A stretch of DNA of 33,811 bases. Origin: a virus. The stretch is from IMG/VR virus record IMGVR_UViG_3300011440_000043, positions 1 to 33,811 of that record. The stretch is one strand, 5' to 3'. Positions 8,773 to 16,487 of this stretch are shown piece by piece; within the stretch, counting starts at the first letter, position 1; each line of letters begins with the position of its first letter. A program made the translations under genes and the position numbers. The notes beneath the pieces are model-generated. The model saw only the letters and a list, made by a program, of their open reading frames with translations, was not told the DNA's origin and searched no databases.

Positions 8773-9309
8773 ATGACGAAGTCATTCACGGCGCTTATCA
8801 CGCCGTTCGATCCGTCCCTGAAACCCGATCAGGGATTGCCGACGCCGCAACCGCCAAAGCCAGGCCAACCGCCGCGTCCCGACAACACGCTGCCGGGAAT
8901 GCTTCCGCGTCCAGAGCATCCGATATTTTATCCGTTGCCGCCGGGGGCGCCGGTCTATCCCGACCAGGGACTGCCAGGCGATCAACCTTATCCCGATCAG
9001 GGTTTGCCTGGTTCTCAGCCGCGACCGGACAATACGCTGCCGGGTTCGCAGCCGAAGCCGGATCAGGGTCTGCCAGGCGATCAGCCGAAGCCGTCACATC
9101 CGATCGTGCTGCCGCCCGATAGTGGTGGATGGGATCCGGTTTATATCTGGGGGCCGACCGATCCGCGGCCGACACCGCCGATCGCGTTGCCGCCGCCCGG
9201 TTCACCGCCGCAAGGTCCGATCGATTGGCGCGCTGCATGGACGCCGACAACCGGCTGGATCGTGATCGGCGTGCCGAACGTGCCGCACGCTGTGCCGTCT
9301 AAAAAGTGA
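8773..9309 (+). CDS. Proline-rich repeat protein (putative head-associated)
   Basis: A 178-residue protein with about 25% proline. It carries six copies of a motif PD[QN][GT]LPG (for example KPDQGLPGDQ and RPDNTLPGSQ) between residues about 17 and 105, then a Trp-containing C-terminal segment (GPIDWRAAWTPTTGWIVIGVP). GAGGG lies 9 nt before the ATG. The repeats should form an extended polyproline rod, and the C-terminal part looks like a small folded domain. Position just after the capsid gene suggests a head fibre or decoration protein; that is inference. No signal peptide or membrane segment. Confidence 0.65.
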   Translation: MTKSFTALITPFDPSLKPDQGLPTPQPPKPGQPPRPDNTLPGMLPRPEHPIFYPLPPGAPVYPDQGLPGDQPYPDQGLPGSQPRPDNTLPGSQPKPDQGLPGDQPKPSHPIVLPPDSGGWDPVYIWGPTDPRPTPPIALPPPGSPPQGPIDWRAAWTPTTGWIVIGVPNVPHAVPSKK

Positions 9310-9320
9310 AAGGAAAACCA

Positions 9321-9707
9321 ATGGCAGACACCGACAACAAGCCAAAAGCCGAGCAACGGGCGCTTGAACCGGATGCCGCGGGCAACGTGGTGATCGACGT
9401 GATCATGGGTCCCTATCGCAACCAGCGCTTGACAATGCCGGCGGCGGAAGCTCAGACGGCGATCAATGATCATTGGGCGCGGGATCCATATTCCGGCGTG
9501 CCCTACGGCGAAGGGCACGAACCGCTCGACGACGAACACCGGGCGGAAGCGCTCACAGCCGCGAACACCTGGGCGCAAACCCAATGGGATGCCGGCAAGG
9601 AGGAACCACCGCCACCGGAAGGCGGCGAGGGTGAGGCCGGCATTACCGGGCGCCGGCGCAGCCTGGCGGCTGAAGATCAACCCGGCTATAAGACGCGGTC
9701 GCGTTAA
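9321..9707 (+). CDS. Hypothetical phage head-region protein (128 aa)
   Basis: The ATG at 9321 was chosen because AAAGGAAAACCA precedes it at good spacing. An in-frame GTG at 9306 has no such site and would overlap the preceding gene. The product has a folded middle (VVIDVIMGPYRNQRLTMPAAEAQTAIN is not characteristic of a family known to me), then HWARDPYSG and an acidic/proline-rich tail ending GYKTRSR. Its stop overlaps the portal start by 1 nt (TAATG). Located between the proline-rich protein and portal, it may be a small head-assembly factor. Function unknown. Confidence 0.62.
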   Translation: MADTDNKPKAEQRALEPDAAGNVVIDVIMGPYRNQRLTMPAAEAQTAINDHWARDPYSGVPYGEGHEPLDDEHRAEALTAANTWAQTQWDAGKEEPPPPEGGEGEAGITGRRRSLAAEDQPGYKTRSR

Positions 9708-11131
9708 TGGCCGGCATGATGCAATCCCTGGCGCGGCTGATTACGCCGCGCCAGAAGGCCAACCCGGCCGGCGAGGGCAACTATCATCCGGGGCCTTACA
9801 CGGTTTCGGGCGGGTGGTTGCCGTCCGCCTGGGGCCAGTATCTTAACTACTGGCAGATGGACCTTGATCCGCTGACGGCGCCGTCCAGCTCGATTGTCGA
9901 GGCTTGCGTGTGGGCCTACGTTCGCGCGATCGCGCAATTGCCGGGATATCACCGGCTCGAACTCGACAATGGCGGCACCGAAACCATCACGACGTCGGCG
10001 CTGGCCAGGTTGTTGAGGGCGCCTAACCCGTACCAGACACCGAGCGATTTCCTGGTGCACCTGATCCGCTCGCTGTTGCTCAACGGCAACTCGTATTGGA
10101 TCGCGCAGCGCAACGATCGCGGCGAGGTCGAGGCGTTGCACTGGACCGATCCCAGGGCGTGCCGGGTGCGCGAGGTCGGCGTGCAAGGCCAGGCGTTCAG
10201 GGAGGTGTTCTACGAGATCGGCGACAACCCATTGTTTGACAGCGTCATCGGGCGTTCCAACCTGGTGGTGCCGGCGCGGGATGTGTTTCACGTGAAATTA
10301 GCGACGCCGCGGCATCCCCTGGTCGGCGAGACCTGGCTGGCCGCGCTGCCAACCGAGATCGGCCAGAACGCCGCCATCAACAATTCGCTGACGCAGGCGG
10401 CGGCCAACATGCGGCCGGCCGGCGTGATCCAGACCGAACTGGCGCTAACCAAGGCGCAGATCGACGAGCTAAAGCAAATCTGGAACGAGCAGGCGAGTAA
10501 CCTGACCGCTGGCGGGGTGCCGATCCTGACGCGGGGTCTCAAGTTTCAGCCGCTGACCATGTCGGCCAGCGACCAGCAGGTGATCGACCAGAAGAAACTC
10601 AACGACCGGATGATTGCCGCGGTGTTCGGCGTGCCCGCTATTTTGCTCGGGATGACCGACAGCGGCACGCAAAAATCCGCCGAAGCCGTCATGGGCGAAT
10701 GGCTGGCCGCCGGCCTGGGATGGATGATCAATCACATCGAAGTAGCGCTGGATCAATTCGTCGGTCTCAACGCCAACTCGATCGGCAAGGGCCGCGAATA
10801 TACCGAGTACGACACCGAGGCGCTGTTGCGCTCGGCGTTCAAGGAAAAATACGAGGGCCTCGCGAGGGGCGTGCAAGCCGGGATCCTGGCGCCGGATGAG
10901 GCGCGCTATAAGGTCGGCTACGGCGCGGTGGCCGGCGGCCACGGCAAAATGCCGAGGGTGCAGCAACAAATGGTGCCGCTCGATTTCGAACCGCCGGAAC
11001 CAGCGCCTGCGCCGGCATTGCTAGCACCGCCGGACGAAGCCGAGCCGGATCAGGACGACCGCGAGGACGAACAAGCCGCGCTAGCCATGTTCCACTTGAA
11101 AACCGAGATGTCCAATGCCCGCATTGCCTGA
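9707..11131 (+). CDS. Phage portal protein (HK97 gp3-like)
   Basis: Forms the dodecameric ring at the unique head vertex through which DNA enters and leaves and onto which the tail docks. The 474-residue sequence has the landmarks of the HK97-type portal family: VEACVWAYVRAIAQLPGYHRL near residue 65, LLNGNSYWIAQRNDRGEVEALHWTDP, HVKLATPRHPLVGETWLAA, AANMRPAGVIQTE, and FGVPAILLGMTDSGTQKSAEAVMGEWLAAGL in the clip/wing region. The C-terminal tail is acidic and Pro-rich (about 425-460). It starts at a TAATG overlap with the preceding gene and overlaps the collagen-like gene at its 3' end. It lies downstream of the capsid gene, the opposite of HK97 order. Confidence 0.93.
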   Translation: MAGMMQSLARLITPRQKANPAGEGNYHPGPYTVSGGWLPSAWGQYLNYWQMDLDPLTAPSSSIVEACVWAYVRAIAQLPGYHRLELDNGGTETITTSALARLLRAPNPYQTPSDFLVHLIRSLLLNGNSYWIAQRNDRGEVEALHWTDPRACRVREVGVQGQAFREVFYEIGDNPLFDSVIGRSNLVVPARDVFHVKLATPRHPLVGETWLAALPTEIGQNAAINNSLTQAAANMRPAGVIQTELALTKAQIDELKQIWNEQASNLTAGGVPILTRGLKFQPLTMSASDQQVIDQKKLNDRMIAAVFGVPAILLGMTDSGTQKSAEAVMGEWLAAGLGWMINHIEVALDQFVGLNANSIGKGREYTEYDTEALLRSAFKEKYEGLARGVQAGILAPDEARYKVGYGAVAGGHGKMPRVQQQMVPLDFEPPEPAPAPALLAPPDEAEPDQDDREDEQAALAMFHLKTEMSNARIA

Positions 11132-11744
11132 TCGCGCCGTGCTGCGCGCTGTCGCTGACGTGGTGATCACCGAGGAAAAGGCGCGCGCCGCCGCCGACCG
11201 CGAATTGGCCGGCGACCTTTTGCGGCTGCGCGAGCGGATCGACGAATATGGCAATGTCATCGAAACCCGGTTCCTGGGCCTGGAGCACCGGATGAGGGAA
11301 CAGATCGCGACGACCGTGGCATCGCTCGGACTGAAAGACGGCGCGCCGGGCGAGCGCGGCGAGGACGGGCAGGACGGGCCGGCGGGGCCGCCAGGCGAGC
11401 CGGGCGAAGTCGGGGCCGCCGGCGATCCCGGCTATCCAGGGCGCGCGTGTGGCCTCTACAGCGCGGCGGCGGCCTATCGGGCGATGGATGTGGTGGCGTT
11501 CAATGGCAGCGAATGGCGCGCCGTCGCCGACGATCCTGGGCCGTTGCCAGGGGCTGGCTGGATGCTCGGCGCCAAGGGGGTCAAGGGCGAGAAGGGCGAA
11601 CGGGGCGGCCGTGGCGAAGCCGGCGACCGCGGGCCGCCAGGGCCGGCCGGTGTCGGCATTTCCGACATCGTGATCGATGCCGGCGTGCTGGTTATCATGT
11701 TGACCGACGGTAGCCGCAGAGAGTTCGTGATGGAGGCGGCATGA
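11115..11744 (+). CDS. Collagen-like repeat protein of the head-tail region
   Basis: A 209-residue protein. Residues about 1-75 form a helical, heptad-rich segment (KARAAADRELAGDLLRLRERID). Then come G-X-Y collagen repeats, about 13 triplets starting GAPGERGEDGQDG. A small domain follows with YSAAAAYRAMDVVAFNGSEWRAV, the pattern of carbohydrate-binding-like or fibre 'wrap' modules. A second collagen block (GAKGVKGEKGERG) and a strand-rich C-terminus (DIVIDAGVLVIMLTDGSRREF) complete it. Coiled coil plus collagen triplets imply a trimeric rod, so it is probably a head or neck fibre. The start lies inside the portal gene (17-nt overlap), and the stop overlaps the connector start by 4 nt. Confidence 0.75.
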   Translation: MPALPDRAVLRAVADVVITEEKARAAADRELAGDLLRLRERIDEYGNVIETRFLGLEHRMREQIATTVASLGLKDGAPGERGEDGQDGPAGPPGEPGEVGAAGDPGYPGRACGLYSAAAAYRAMDVVAFNGSEWRAVADDPGPLPGAGWMLGAKGVKGEKGERGGRGEAGDRGPPGPAGVGISDIVIDAGVLVIMLTDGSRREFVMEAA

Positions 11745-12277
11745 GCGTATCAGTCGAGACCATCGACCGCTGGGAACTGCCCGACGCCATGCTGGCGCTG
11801 ACCAAGTCACATTTGCGCGTCGACCATTCCGGCGACGACCAATATATCCGCGAAACCATCAAGCGCGCGATCGGCCGGATCGAGGCAACCCACGGCGTCA
11901 CCATCAACCCGACCACCGTTTTCTGGACACCATCGGCAGCCGCGTTCGTGCAGGGCGCCGCCATGCTGCCGGCGATCGTGGCGCATGATTTCACCGCCGA
12001 CGCCGGCGGCGATGTCACGGCGGATTATTCCATCGTTTTGAAATGGGACGACATCCACGGCGTTCCGATCCAGCGGCTGGTCGGCGCCGCGGCGTCCGGC
12101 CTGGCGATTACGCTGGAACTCGGCTTCGACGACGAAACCCTGCCGCCGCAATTGCAGGACCAGATCCTGCGCCATGCCGCGCACCTGTTCGAGCACCGGG
12201 AGATCCTGTTGCCGGGGTCGGCCTATGTCGCGCCCGATCTGATGATGGATGCGACATGGTGGATGCCAAAACTATGA
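11741..12277 (+). CDS. Head-tail connector protein (HK97 gp6-like)
   Basis: A 178-residue protein beginning with a Trp-containing strand and then LTKSHLRVDHSGDDQYIRETIKRAIGRIEATHG. The 'K-x-HLRVD...DD-x-YI' signature is typical of gp6-like connectors, which form the ring under the portal. The C-terminus has LFEHREILLPGS, also typical. The ATGA overlaps on both sides place it in the head-completion operon, between portal and head closure genes. Confidence 0.87.
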   Translation: MSVSVETIDRWELPDAMLALTKSHLRVDHSGDDQYIRETIKRAIGRIEATHGVTINPTTVFWTPSAAAFVQGAAMLPAIVAHDFTADAGGDVTADYSIVLKWDDIHGVPIQRLVGAAASGLAITLELGFDDETLPPQLQDQILRHAAHLFEHREILLPGSAYVAPDLMMDATWWMPKL

Positions 12278-12492
12278 AAACCGTCGAGATGTTTCGCGAC
12301 TATGACTACCTGCTGCATCCGCGCAAGACCGTGCGGTTTCGTGGCGGTGTCACCTATGCCCGCGTGCTTGAGGCCGCCGCACGTGAAATCGAGCGCGCTG
12401 GCGCCGGCCGGATTGCGTTGCCTTCCGATCCGGTCGGCACCTACATGACCGACGCCGGCCTGGTGTTTATCCGAACCAAGGGTGAGCGCTGA
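12274..12492 (+). CDS. Small hypothetical head-completion region protein (72 aa)
   Basis: The product begins MKTVEMFRDYDYLLHPRKTVRF and ends with LVFIRTKGER. The ATG at 12274 overlaps the preceding stop as ATGA. An in-frame ATG at 12256 would add six residues and is a weaker alternative. The protein is compact, with a strand-rich start, one helix (ARVLEAAAREIERAG) and no membrane segment. Its stop overlaps the head closure start by 1 nt. Short proteins at this spot are common in siphovirus head-tail modules; function unknown. Confidence 0.7.
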   Translation: MKTVEMFRDYDYLLHPRKTVRFRGGVTYARVLEAAAREIERAGAGRIALPSDPVGTYMTDAGLVFIRTKGER

Positions 12493-12857
12493 TGCCGGCG
12501 CCGGAATATGGCGCGGGAAGCCTGCGCTATCGGTTGCGGTTTGCCGAACGCGACACGGTCAACGACGAGTATGGCAACCCGTCGACGGGGTGGGTCGACC
12601 GCTTCACGGCGGCCGCCAACATCACCGCCAAGGTCGGCGGCGAGGCGGTGGATGCGGCGCGGCTGGCCGGCCGGCAACCCGTCATCCTGACCGTGCGGCG
12701 TTCGCCCGACACCAGGCAAGTCACCACCGACTGGAAGGCAACCGAGGTTGAAACCGGCACCGAGTTTAATATCAGGACGGCGATCGATCCGTTCATCGGC
12801 GACGGCAAGCATGGGCTGTGGATCGAGATGATCGCGGAAACGGGAGTAGCGGTATGA
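12492..12857 (+). CDS. Phage head closure protein (SPP1 gp16 / HK97 gp7-like)
   Basis: A 121-residue beta-barrel-type protein: YRLRFAERDTVNDEYGNPSTGWVD is the usual opening (R-x-x-F-x-R... D-x-x-G-N), AANITAKVGGEAVDAARLAGRQPVILTVR follows the family pattern, and EVETGTEFNIRTAID lies in the second half. Such proteins seal the connector after DNA packaging. It starts with a TGATG overlap and follows the gp6-like connector order expected for this module. Confidence 0.85.
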   Translation: MPAPEYGAGSLRYRLRFAERDTVNDEYGNPSTGWVDRFTAAANITAKVGGEAVDAARLAGRQPVILTVRRSPDTRQVTTDWKATEVETGTEFNIRTAIDPFIGDGKHGLWIEMIAETGVAV

Positions 12858-12876
12858 CGATCGCAAGGGCGACACC

Positions 12877-13284
12877 GTGAGTTATTCCGATCCGTCGCTG
12901 GCGCTGCAAAAGGGCACACTCTCAATCATGAAAGCCGGCGCCACCGGCGCGCTAACGGGTGGCCGGATCTATGACGGCGTGCCAGGCGGCGCGCAAAAAC
13001 CCTATGTGTCATTCGGGCTGTTTCAGGTGTTGCCAGAGCATGGCGATTGCCTCGACGGTGGCGAGGCGTTCGTGACGATCGACGCCTGGGCCGCCGGCCC
13101 CGATACCGTGCAAGTCAAACAGATAGGCGCCGCGATCGCGGCCGACCTCGACCGCGTTGAAATCGTGGTCGACGGCCAGCGCCTGATTGAACTCTCGATC
13201 GAGCAAGCCCAATACATGCGCGATCCTGACGGCATCACCGCGCACGCCGTCATCACGCTGCACGCCTGGACCGAACCACTCTAG
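12877..13284 (+). CDS. Tail terminator / tail completion protein (DUF3168-like)
   Basis: A 135-residue protein starting at GTG 12877 with AAGGG 7-8 nt upstream. The sequence has the DUF3168 pattern: 'GRIYDGVPGGAQKPYVSFG' near residues 28-46 (usually V-Y-D-x-V-P-x-x-A-x-x-P-Y-V), EAFVTIDAWA and a terminal ITLHAWTEPL. DUF3168 proteins cap the tail tube at the head-proximal end. It is the last gene before an intrinsic terminator, immediately upstream of the tail tube gene. Confidence 0.85.
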   Translation: MSYSDPSLALQKGTLSIMKAGATGALTGGRIYDGVPGGAQKPYVSFGLFQVLPEHGDCLDGGEAFVTIDAWAAGPDTVQVKQIGAAIAADLDRVEIVVDGQRLIELSIEQAQYMRDPDGITAHAVITLHAWTEPL

Positions 13285-13303
13285 CCTAGTATCTGAAAAC
13301 CTT

Positions 13304-13335
13304 GGCCTCGTCGGGAAACCGGCGGGGTCTTTTTT
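13304..13335 (+). terminator. Rho-independent terminator before tail tube gene
   Basis: An 11-bp GC-rich stem, with G-U pairs, pairs 13304-13314 with 13319-13329. A GAAA tetraloop and then TTTTTT at 13330-13335 complete a textbook intrinsic terminator. It separates the head-completion genes from the tail tube gene, whose ATG is 14 nt further on. Confidence 0.8.
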
Positions 13336-13349
13336 ATTGGAGTAAGACC

Positions 13350-13787
13350 ATGGCCCAAGCCACCACCTATCCCTTTAGCCAGTTTCTTGTGAAGATCGGG
13401 GACGGCGCCGAGCCGGAAGTATTCACCGATCCCTGCGGCCTGACCTCGAAAGGGTTAACCCGAACCGCCAATCTCAACGACACCAACGTTCCCGACTGCG
13501 CCGATCCCGACGCGCCGTCATGGCTCGGTCGCGACGTGGTGTCGTACCAAGCGGCGATCGCCGGATCCGGCGTGGTGGCGACGGAAAGTTTCGACACCTG
13601 GGAGGATTGGTGGGCCGCCAGTGAAACCCGCAACGTGCGGATCGAGCTCGGCAATCCCGTGGCCTATGCCTGGATCATGCCGGCCAAAATACAGGAGTTT
13701 GCCATTACCGCCGAGCGCGGCAACAAGGTGCAGATGACGGTGAACCTTGTCAGCGATGGCGCGGTGGTGCCGCAGGTAATTCCATAA
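13350..13787 (+). CDS. Major tail tube protein
   Basis: The ATG at 13350 follows GGAG by 7 nt; a longer reading from 13302 would run through the terminator and is discarded. The 145-residue product (MAQATTYPFSQFLVKIGDG) has KGLTRTANLNDTNVPDCADPD, then YQAAIAGSGVVATESFDTWEDWWA and a strand-rich end. This is the pattern of phage tail tube proteins of the lambda gpV/TP901-1 class in proteobacterial phages. Position before the tail assembly chaperone and tape measure genes supports it. It polymerises as rings around the tape measure. Confidence 0.85.
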   Translation: MAQATTYPFSQFLVKIGDGAEPEVFTDPCGLTSKGLTRTANLNDTNVPDCADPDAPSWLGRDVVSYQAAIAGSGVVATESFDTWEDWWAASETRNVRIELGNPVAYAWIMPAKIQEFAITAERGNKVQMTVNLVSDGAVVPQVIP

Positions 13788-14230
13788 TGAGTATGGAAGA
13801 TGGCAGCGTGACGCTGCAATTCGGGGGCGGCGAATATCCGTTCCGCATTGCATTCGGACAGTGGCGCGAACTACAGGAAAGCGTCAACAAGCCGCGCATC
13901 GAAATCGGCGAACCGGCCGTGGGTCCGATGGTGTTGCTGCAATCATTGGAGCGCGGCAACGTCTGGCCGCATGATGTGCGCGAAGTGATCCGGCTTGGTC
14001 TGATCGGCGGCGGTATGAAACCCGATCGGGCGCTGGTGCTGGTCAAGCGGCATGTGGAAGCTGAACCGATATTCCTGGCGATGCTGTTGGCTCGCCAGGT
14101 ATTGCACCGCGCGATGTTCGGCCCGCCTGATGATCCCGTGGGAAAAGAACCGGCGCCGATCGAACCGGAGACGGCGACGGAGGAAACCTTATCCGGTTCG
14201 GCATCATCTACGGGGTCGGTGCTGCAATAG
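13787..14230 (+). CDS. Tail assembly chaperone, upstream frame (gpG-like, GTA gp10-type)
   Basis: A 147-residue protein binding tape measure during tail assembly. MSMEDGSVTLQFGGGEYPFRIAFGQWRELQESV with the later REVIRLGLIGGGM...ALVLVKRHVE matches the gene-transfer-agent-type chaperone family (TAC_11-like). It starts 1 nt into the stop of the tail tube gene. At codons 119-120 the gene carries GGGAAAA in the correct phase for -1 slippage, so a minority product should continue into the downstream frame (separate entries). The low-complexity tail after residue 122 (Pro/Glu/Thr/Ser) is what is replaced by the shift. Confidence 0.87.
   Translation: MSMEDGSVTLQFGGGEYPFRIAFGQWRELQESVNKPRIEIGEPAVGPMVLLQSLERGNVWPHDVREVIRLGLIGGGMKPDRALVLVKRHVEAEPIFLAMLLARQVLHRAMFGPPDDPVGKEPAPIEPETATEETLSGSASSTGSVLQ
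14140..14146 (+). other. Slippery heptamer GGGAAAA for programmed -1 frameshift
   Basis: Read in the chaperone frame this is G-GGA-AAA, the X-XXY-YYZ form needed for simultaneous -1 slippage. It differs only in the last base from the GGGAAAG site of lambda gpG-T. The -1 frame is open from 14134 to the TAA at 14398-14400. Shifted ribosomes would make a fusion of 120 chaperone residues plus 84 more (204 aa) ending in the 55-residue downstream segment. Confidence 0.75.
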
Positions 14231-14232
14231 GC

Positions 14233-14400
14233 ATGAAGCCTGCCGACGTCGACGCCTGTTCGATCTGGCAATTCGCGGCGTGCGTCGATGGCTGGAACCG
14301 GGTTCACGGTTCCGAGCCGAAGCCAGAGGCGCCGAGCGATGCGGATTTCGATGCGATGCTAGAAGCCTCTGCCGAGCATGAGGCGCGACATGGCGCCTAA
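14233..14400 (+). CDS. Tail assembly chaperone, downstream frame (gpT-like extension)
   Basis: The 55-residue segment MKPADVDACSIWQFAACVDGW... ends EARHGA. It has the 'x-D-x-x-x-W-x-F-A-x-x-x-x-G-W' pattern common to the second frame of siphovirus tail chaperones. It is open upstream in the same frame to 14134, so the main product is probably a -1 frameshift fusion made at 14140-14146. Independent re-initiation at ATG 14233, 2 nt after the upstream stop, is possible. It overlaps the start of the gp10-like gene. Confidence 0.72.
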   Translation: MKPADVDACSIWQFAACVDGWNRVHGSEPKPEAPSDADFDAMLEASAEHEARHGA

Positions 14401-14791
14401 CAAATCGGTGCTCGCGTTCCGCAAGATGACGGTGGACATGCAGCGCGAGATATTCAACGACGCGGTGGCGGAGTTGGACAGCCAGGCGGATGCGTTGCTC
14501 GGGGTGATGCGATCGGCGGTGCCGCACGGGGCAACCAGCAACCTGGCCAACTCGCTGCGCAAGGAACCAGGCAAGAAAGAAACCGTGGTGGTGATCAGGG
14601 CGGGCGGATCATCTACCACAGTACAGCATGGCGGCAAATCTTACGATTACGCGCGCGCCGTCGAATTCGGCGCGCTGGATATTCCGGCGCAACCGTTCTT
14701 TTTCCCAAGCTATCGCCTGATGAAAAAGAGCATGCGCAGCGCGATGCGGCGCAAGATCACCAAAAACATCAAGAAATTCTCGGCAGAGTAA
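14378..14791 (+). CDS. HK97 gp10-like tail/neck protein
   Basis: A 137-residue protein. The helical first half (FNDAVAELDSQADALLGVMRSAVP) leads into 'HGATSNLANSLRKEPGK' and then VRAGG-type strands. 'YDYARAVEFGALDIPAQPFFFPSYRLMKKSMRSAM' is the hallmark of gp10-like proteins (E-x-G... P-A-x-P-F-x-x-P). The start is either 14378 or 14390, both ATG; 14390 has a weak AGG before it. In HK97 this gene sits between head closure and tail tube genes; here it lies after the chaperone, next to tape measure. Confidence 0.8.
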   Translation: MRRDMAPNKSVLAFRKMTVDMQREIFNDAVAELDSQADALLGVMRSAVPHGATSNLANSLRKEPGKKETVVVIRAGGSSTTVQHGGKSYDYARAVEFGALDIPAQPFFFPSYRLMKKSMRSAMRRKITKNIKKFSAE

Positions 14792-14795
14792 ATTT

Positions 14796-16487
14796 ATGGC
14801 AGACACCGCAGCGTTAGTAGTCGCGCTATCCGCGCAACTGACGAAATTTGAAAAGGATATGCAGAAGGCCGGCATCATGGCCGAAAGGGCCGTCGGCGAT
14901 ATCGAGGGCAAATTCTCGCGGATGAACCCGAAAATTTCAACATCGTTCTTCGGCAATTTCTTTTCCAACATCGCCACAAAGGGAATGGATGCTGCGATCA
15001 AGGGCGTCACCGATCTAATCAGCCGCTTTGAGGATCTGCAAAAGACGGCGGAATATGCCGGGGTGTCGCTGGGGTGGCTGTACAGTGTGCAGGAGGCCGG
15101 TTCGAAAGCGGGCGCATCGATTGGTAGTGTCAACGAAGCGGTAAAAAGTCTGGCGTTTAGTCTCGATGAGATGAAGCGCGGCGGCGATAACGCCCTTAAG
15201 ACTTTGCTCGATGCCAACCCGCAATTTATGAAGGGCGTCAATCGCGACACCATGGATGTCGCCAAAACGCTGGAGGTGGTTTCCAACATCATCCAGGCGC
15301 TGCCGAACCAGATCCAGCGGGTCGATGTCGCTACAAAACTTGGGATGCCGGCCGCCGCCGTGGCGCTGTTGCAACAGGGTGGCGATGCCGTGGCACAGAT
15401 GGCGGCCAAGGCCGAGGCGGCGGGGCCGGCGCTGGAAAAGATAGCGGCGCAAAGCAAGGCCATTACCGAATGGTGGGCGCTGTTCGCCAGCAACCTGTCA
15501 TCCGGGTTCATCGATCTGTTCTTTGAGAAACTGAAACTGCGGCTGGAACAGATCATCGCGCTGTTCGAGAAACTGCAATTCGGGCAAGAGGGCACCGCGC
15601 TCGGCAATTTCATTGACAGTTCGTTGCCAAAGCTGCGCGAATTCTCCGCCGGTCTGTCAGAGATTGAAAAGCCGCGCAAGGTGGAGGTGCCGGCGCCGCG
15701 CGCCGGCACCGCGACTGATCCGTTCGCGAACAAGCCAAGCGGCGGCGGCGGGGCGGATCCGTTCGAGCGCGCGGTGCAGAACGTTGAAAAGCATACCGCC
15801 GCCACGCAAGCCAATACGCAATCGGTTGGCCTCAACGTTGCCGAACAGGAGCGGATGCGCGTCGTGGCCGAGCTCAACGCCGTGGCTTCGCGCAACGGCG
15901 CCAGCGCCACCGCCGAGCAAACCAAGCGGATGGAAGAAGCTGCCGAGGCGGCCGGCAAAGCGCGCATGGAATATGCCATTGCCCAGGAGCGGCTGAACAA
16001 GCTCAACGCGGCCAGCCAGGCGTTCGGCTCGGCGCTGGCGAATTCGTTTGCCGATGCGATCCTGGAGGGCAAGAAACTCAACGACGTGATGGCGGACCTG
16101 TTGCGATCGCTGGCGCGGATGGCGATCAACTCGACCATCATGTCGCTGTTCACGCCTGGCGCCGGGCAGACGGCATCACCGTTCGCGTCGCTGTTCAAGG
16201 CCGAGGGCGGGCCGGTGTCGGCGGGCCGTCCCTACATCGTCGGTGAGCGCGGGCCGGAACTGATGATCCCGAACCAGGGCGGCATGATCGTTCCCAATGA
16301 CGTGCTGCGCCAGGGATCCCAGGGCAGCGGATCCTTTGTGTATTCGCCGGCGATCGATGCCAGGGGCGCCAGCGTCGAGGCGGTGGCGCGGCTGGCGCAG
16401 ATCATGGAAGCGGATCGGGCTTCGTTCGCCAGCCGCACCGTGGCCACGATCCAGCAGGCCAGGCGCGGCCGGGTGCCGGGGCTATGA
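14796..16487 (+). CDS. Tail tape measure protein
   Basis: Sets tail length and occupies the tube lumen. The 563-residue, helix-rich sequence starts ALVVALSAQLTKFEKDMQKAG, a typical opening with a repeating A-x-x-x-F-x-x-D-x-x-x-A pattern. The middle is Ala-rich helix. The end has the conserved FKAEGGPVSAGRPYIVGERGPELMIPNQGGMIVPND signature found at tape measure C-termini. At about 1.5 A per residue it would give a rather short tail of roughly 80-85 nm (rule of thumb). ATG at 14796 is 4 nt after the previous stop. The next small gene begins in its stop codon. Confidence 0.92.
   Translation: MADTAALVVALSAQLTKFEKDMQKAGIMAERAVGDIEGKFSRMNPKISTSFFGNFFSNIATKGMDAAIKGVTDLISRFEDLQKTAEYAGVSLGWLYSVQEAGSKAGASIGSVNEAVKSLAFSLDEMKRGGDNALKTLLDANPQFMKGVNRDTMDVAKTLEVVSNIIQALPNQIQRVDVATKLGMPAAAVALLQQGGDAVAQMAAKAEAAGPALEKIAAQSKAITEWWALFASNLSSGFIDLFFEKLKLRLEQIIALFEKLQFGQEGTALGNFIDSSLPKLREFSAGLSEIEKPRKVEVPAPRAGTATDPFANKPSGGGGADPFERAVQNVEKHTAATQANTQSVGLNVAEQERMRVVAELNAVASRNGASATAEQTKRMEEAAEAAGKARMEYAIAQERLNKLNAASQAFGSALANSFADAILEGKKLNDVMADLLRSLARMAINSTIMSLFTPGAGQTASPFASLFKAEGGPVSAGRPYIVGERGPELMIPNQGGMIVPNDVLRQGSQGSGSFVYSPAIDARGASVEAVARLAQIMEADRASFASRTVATIQQARRGRVPGL

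Noticed and set aside
14609-16198. A 529-aa minus-strand frame over the tape measure gene
   Set aside because: Ser/Ala/Arg-rich antisense of a clear tape measure protein; no start signal or domain.
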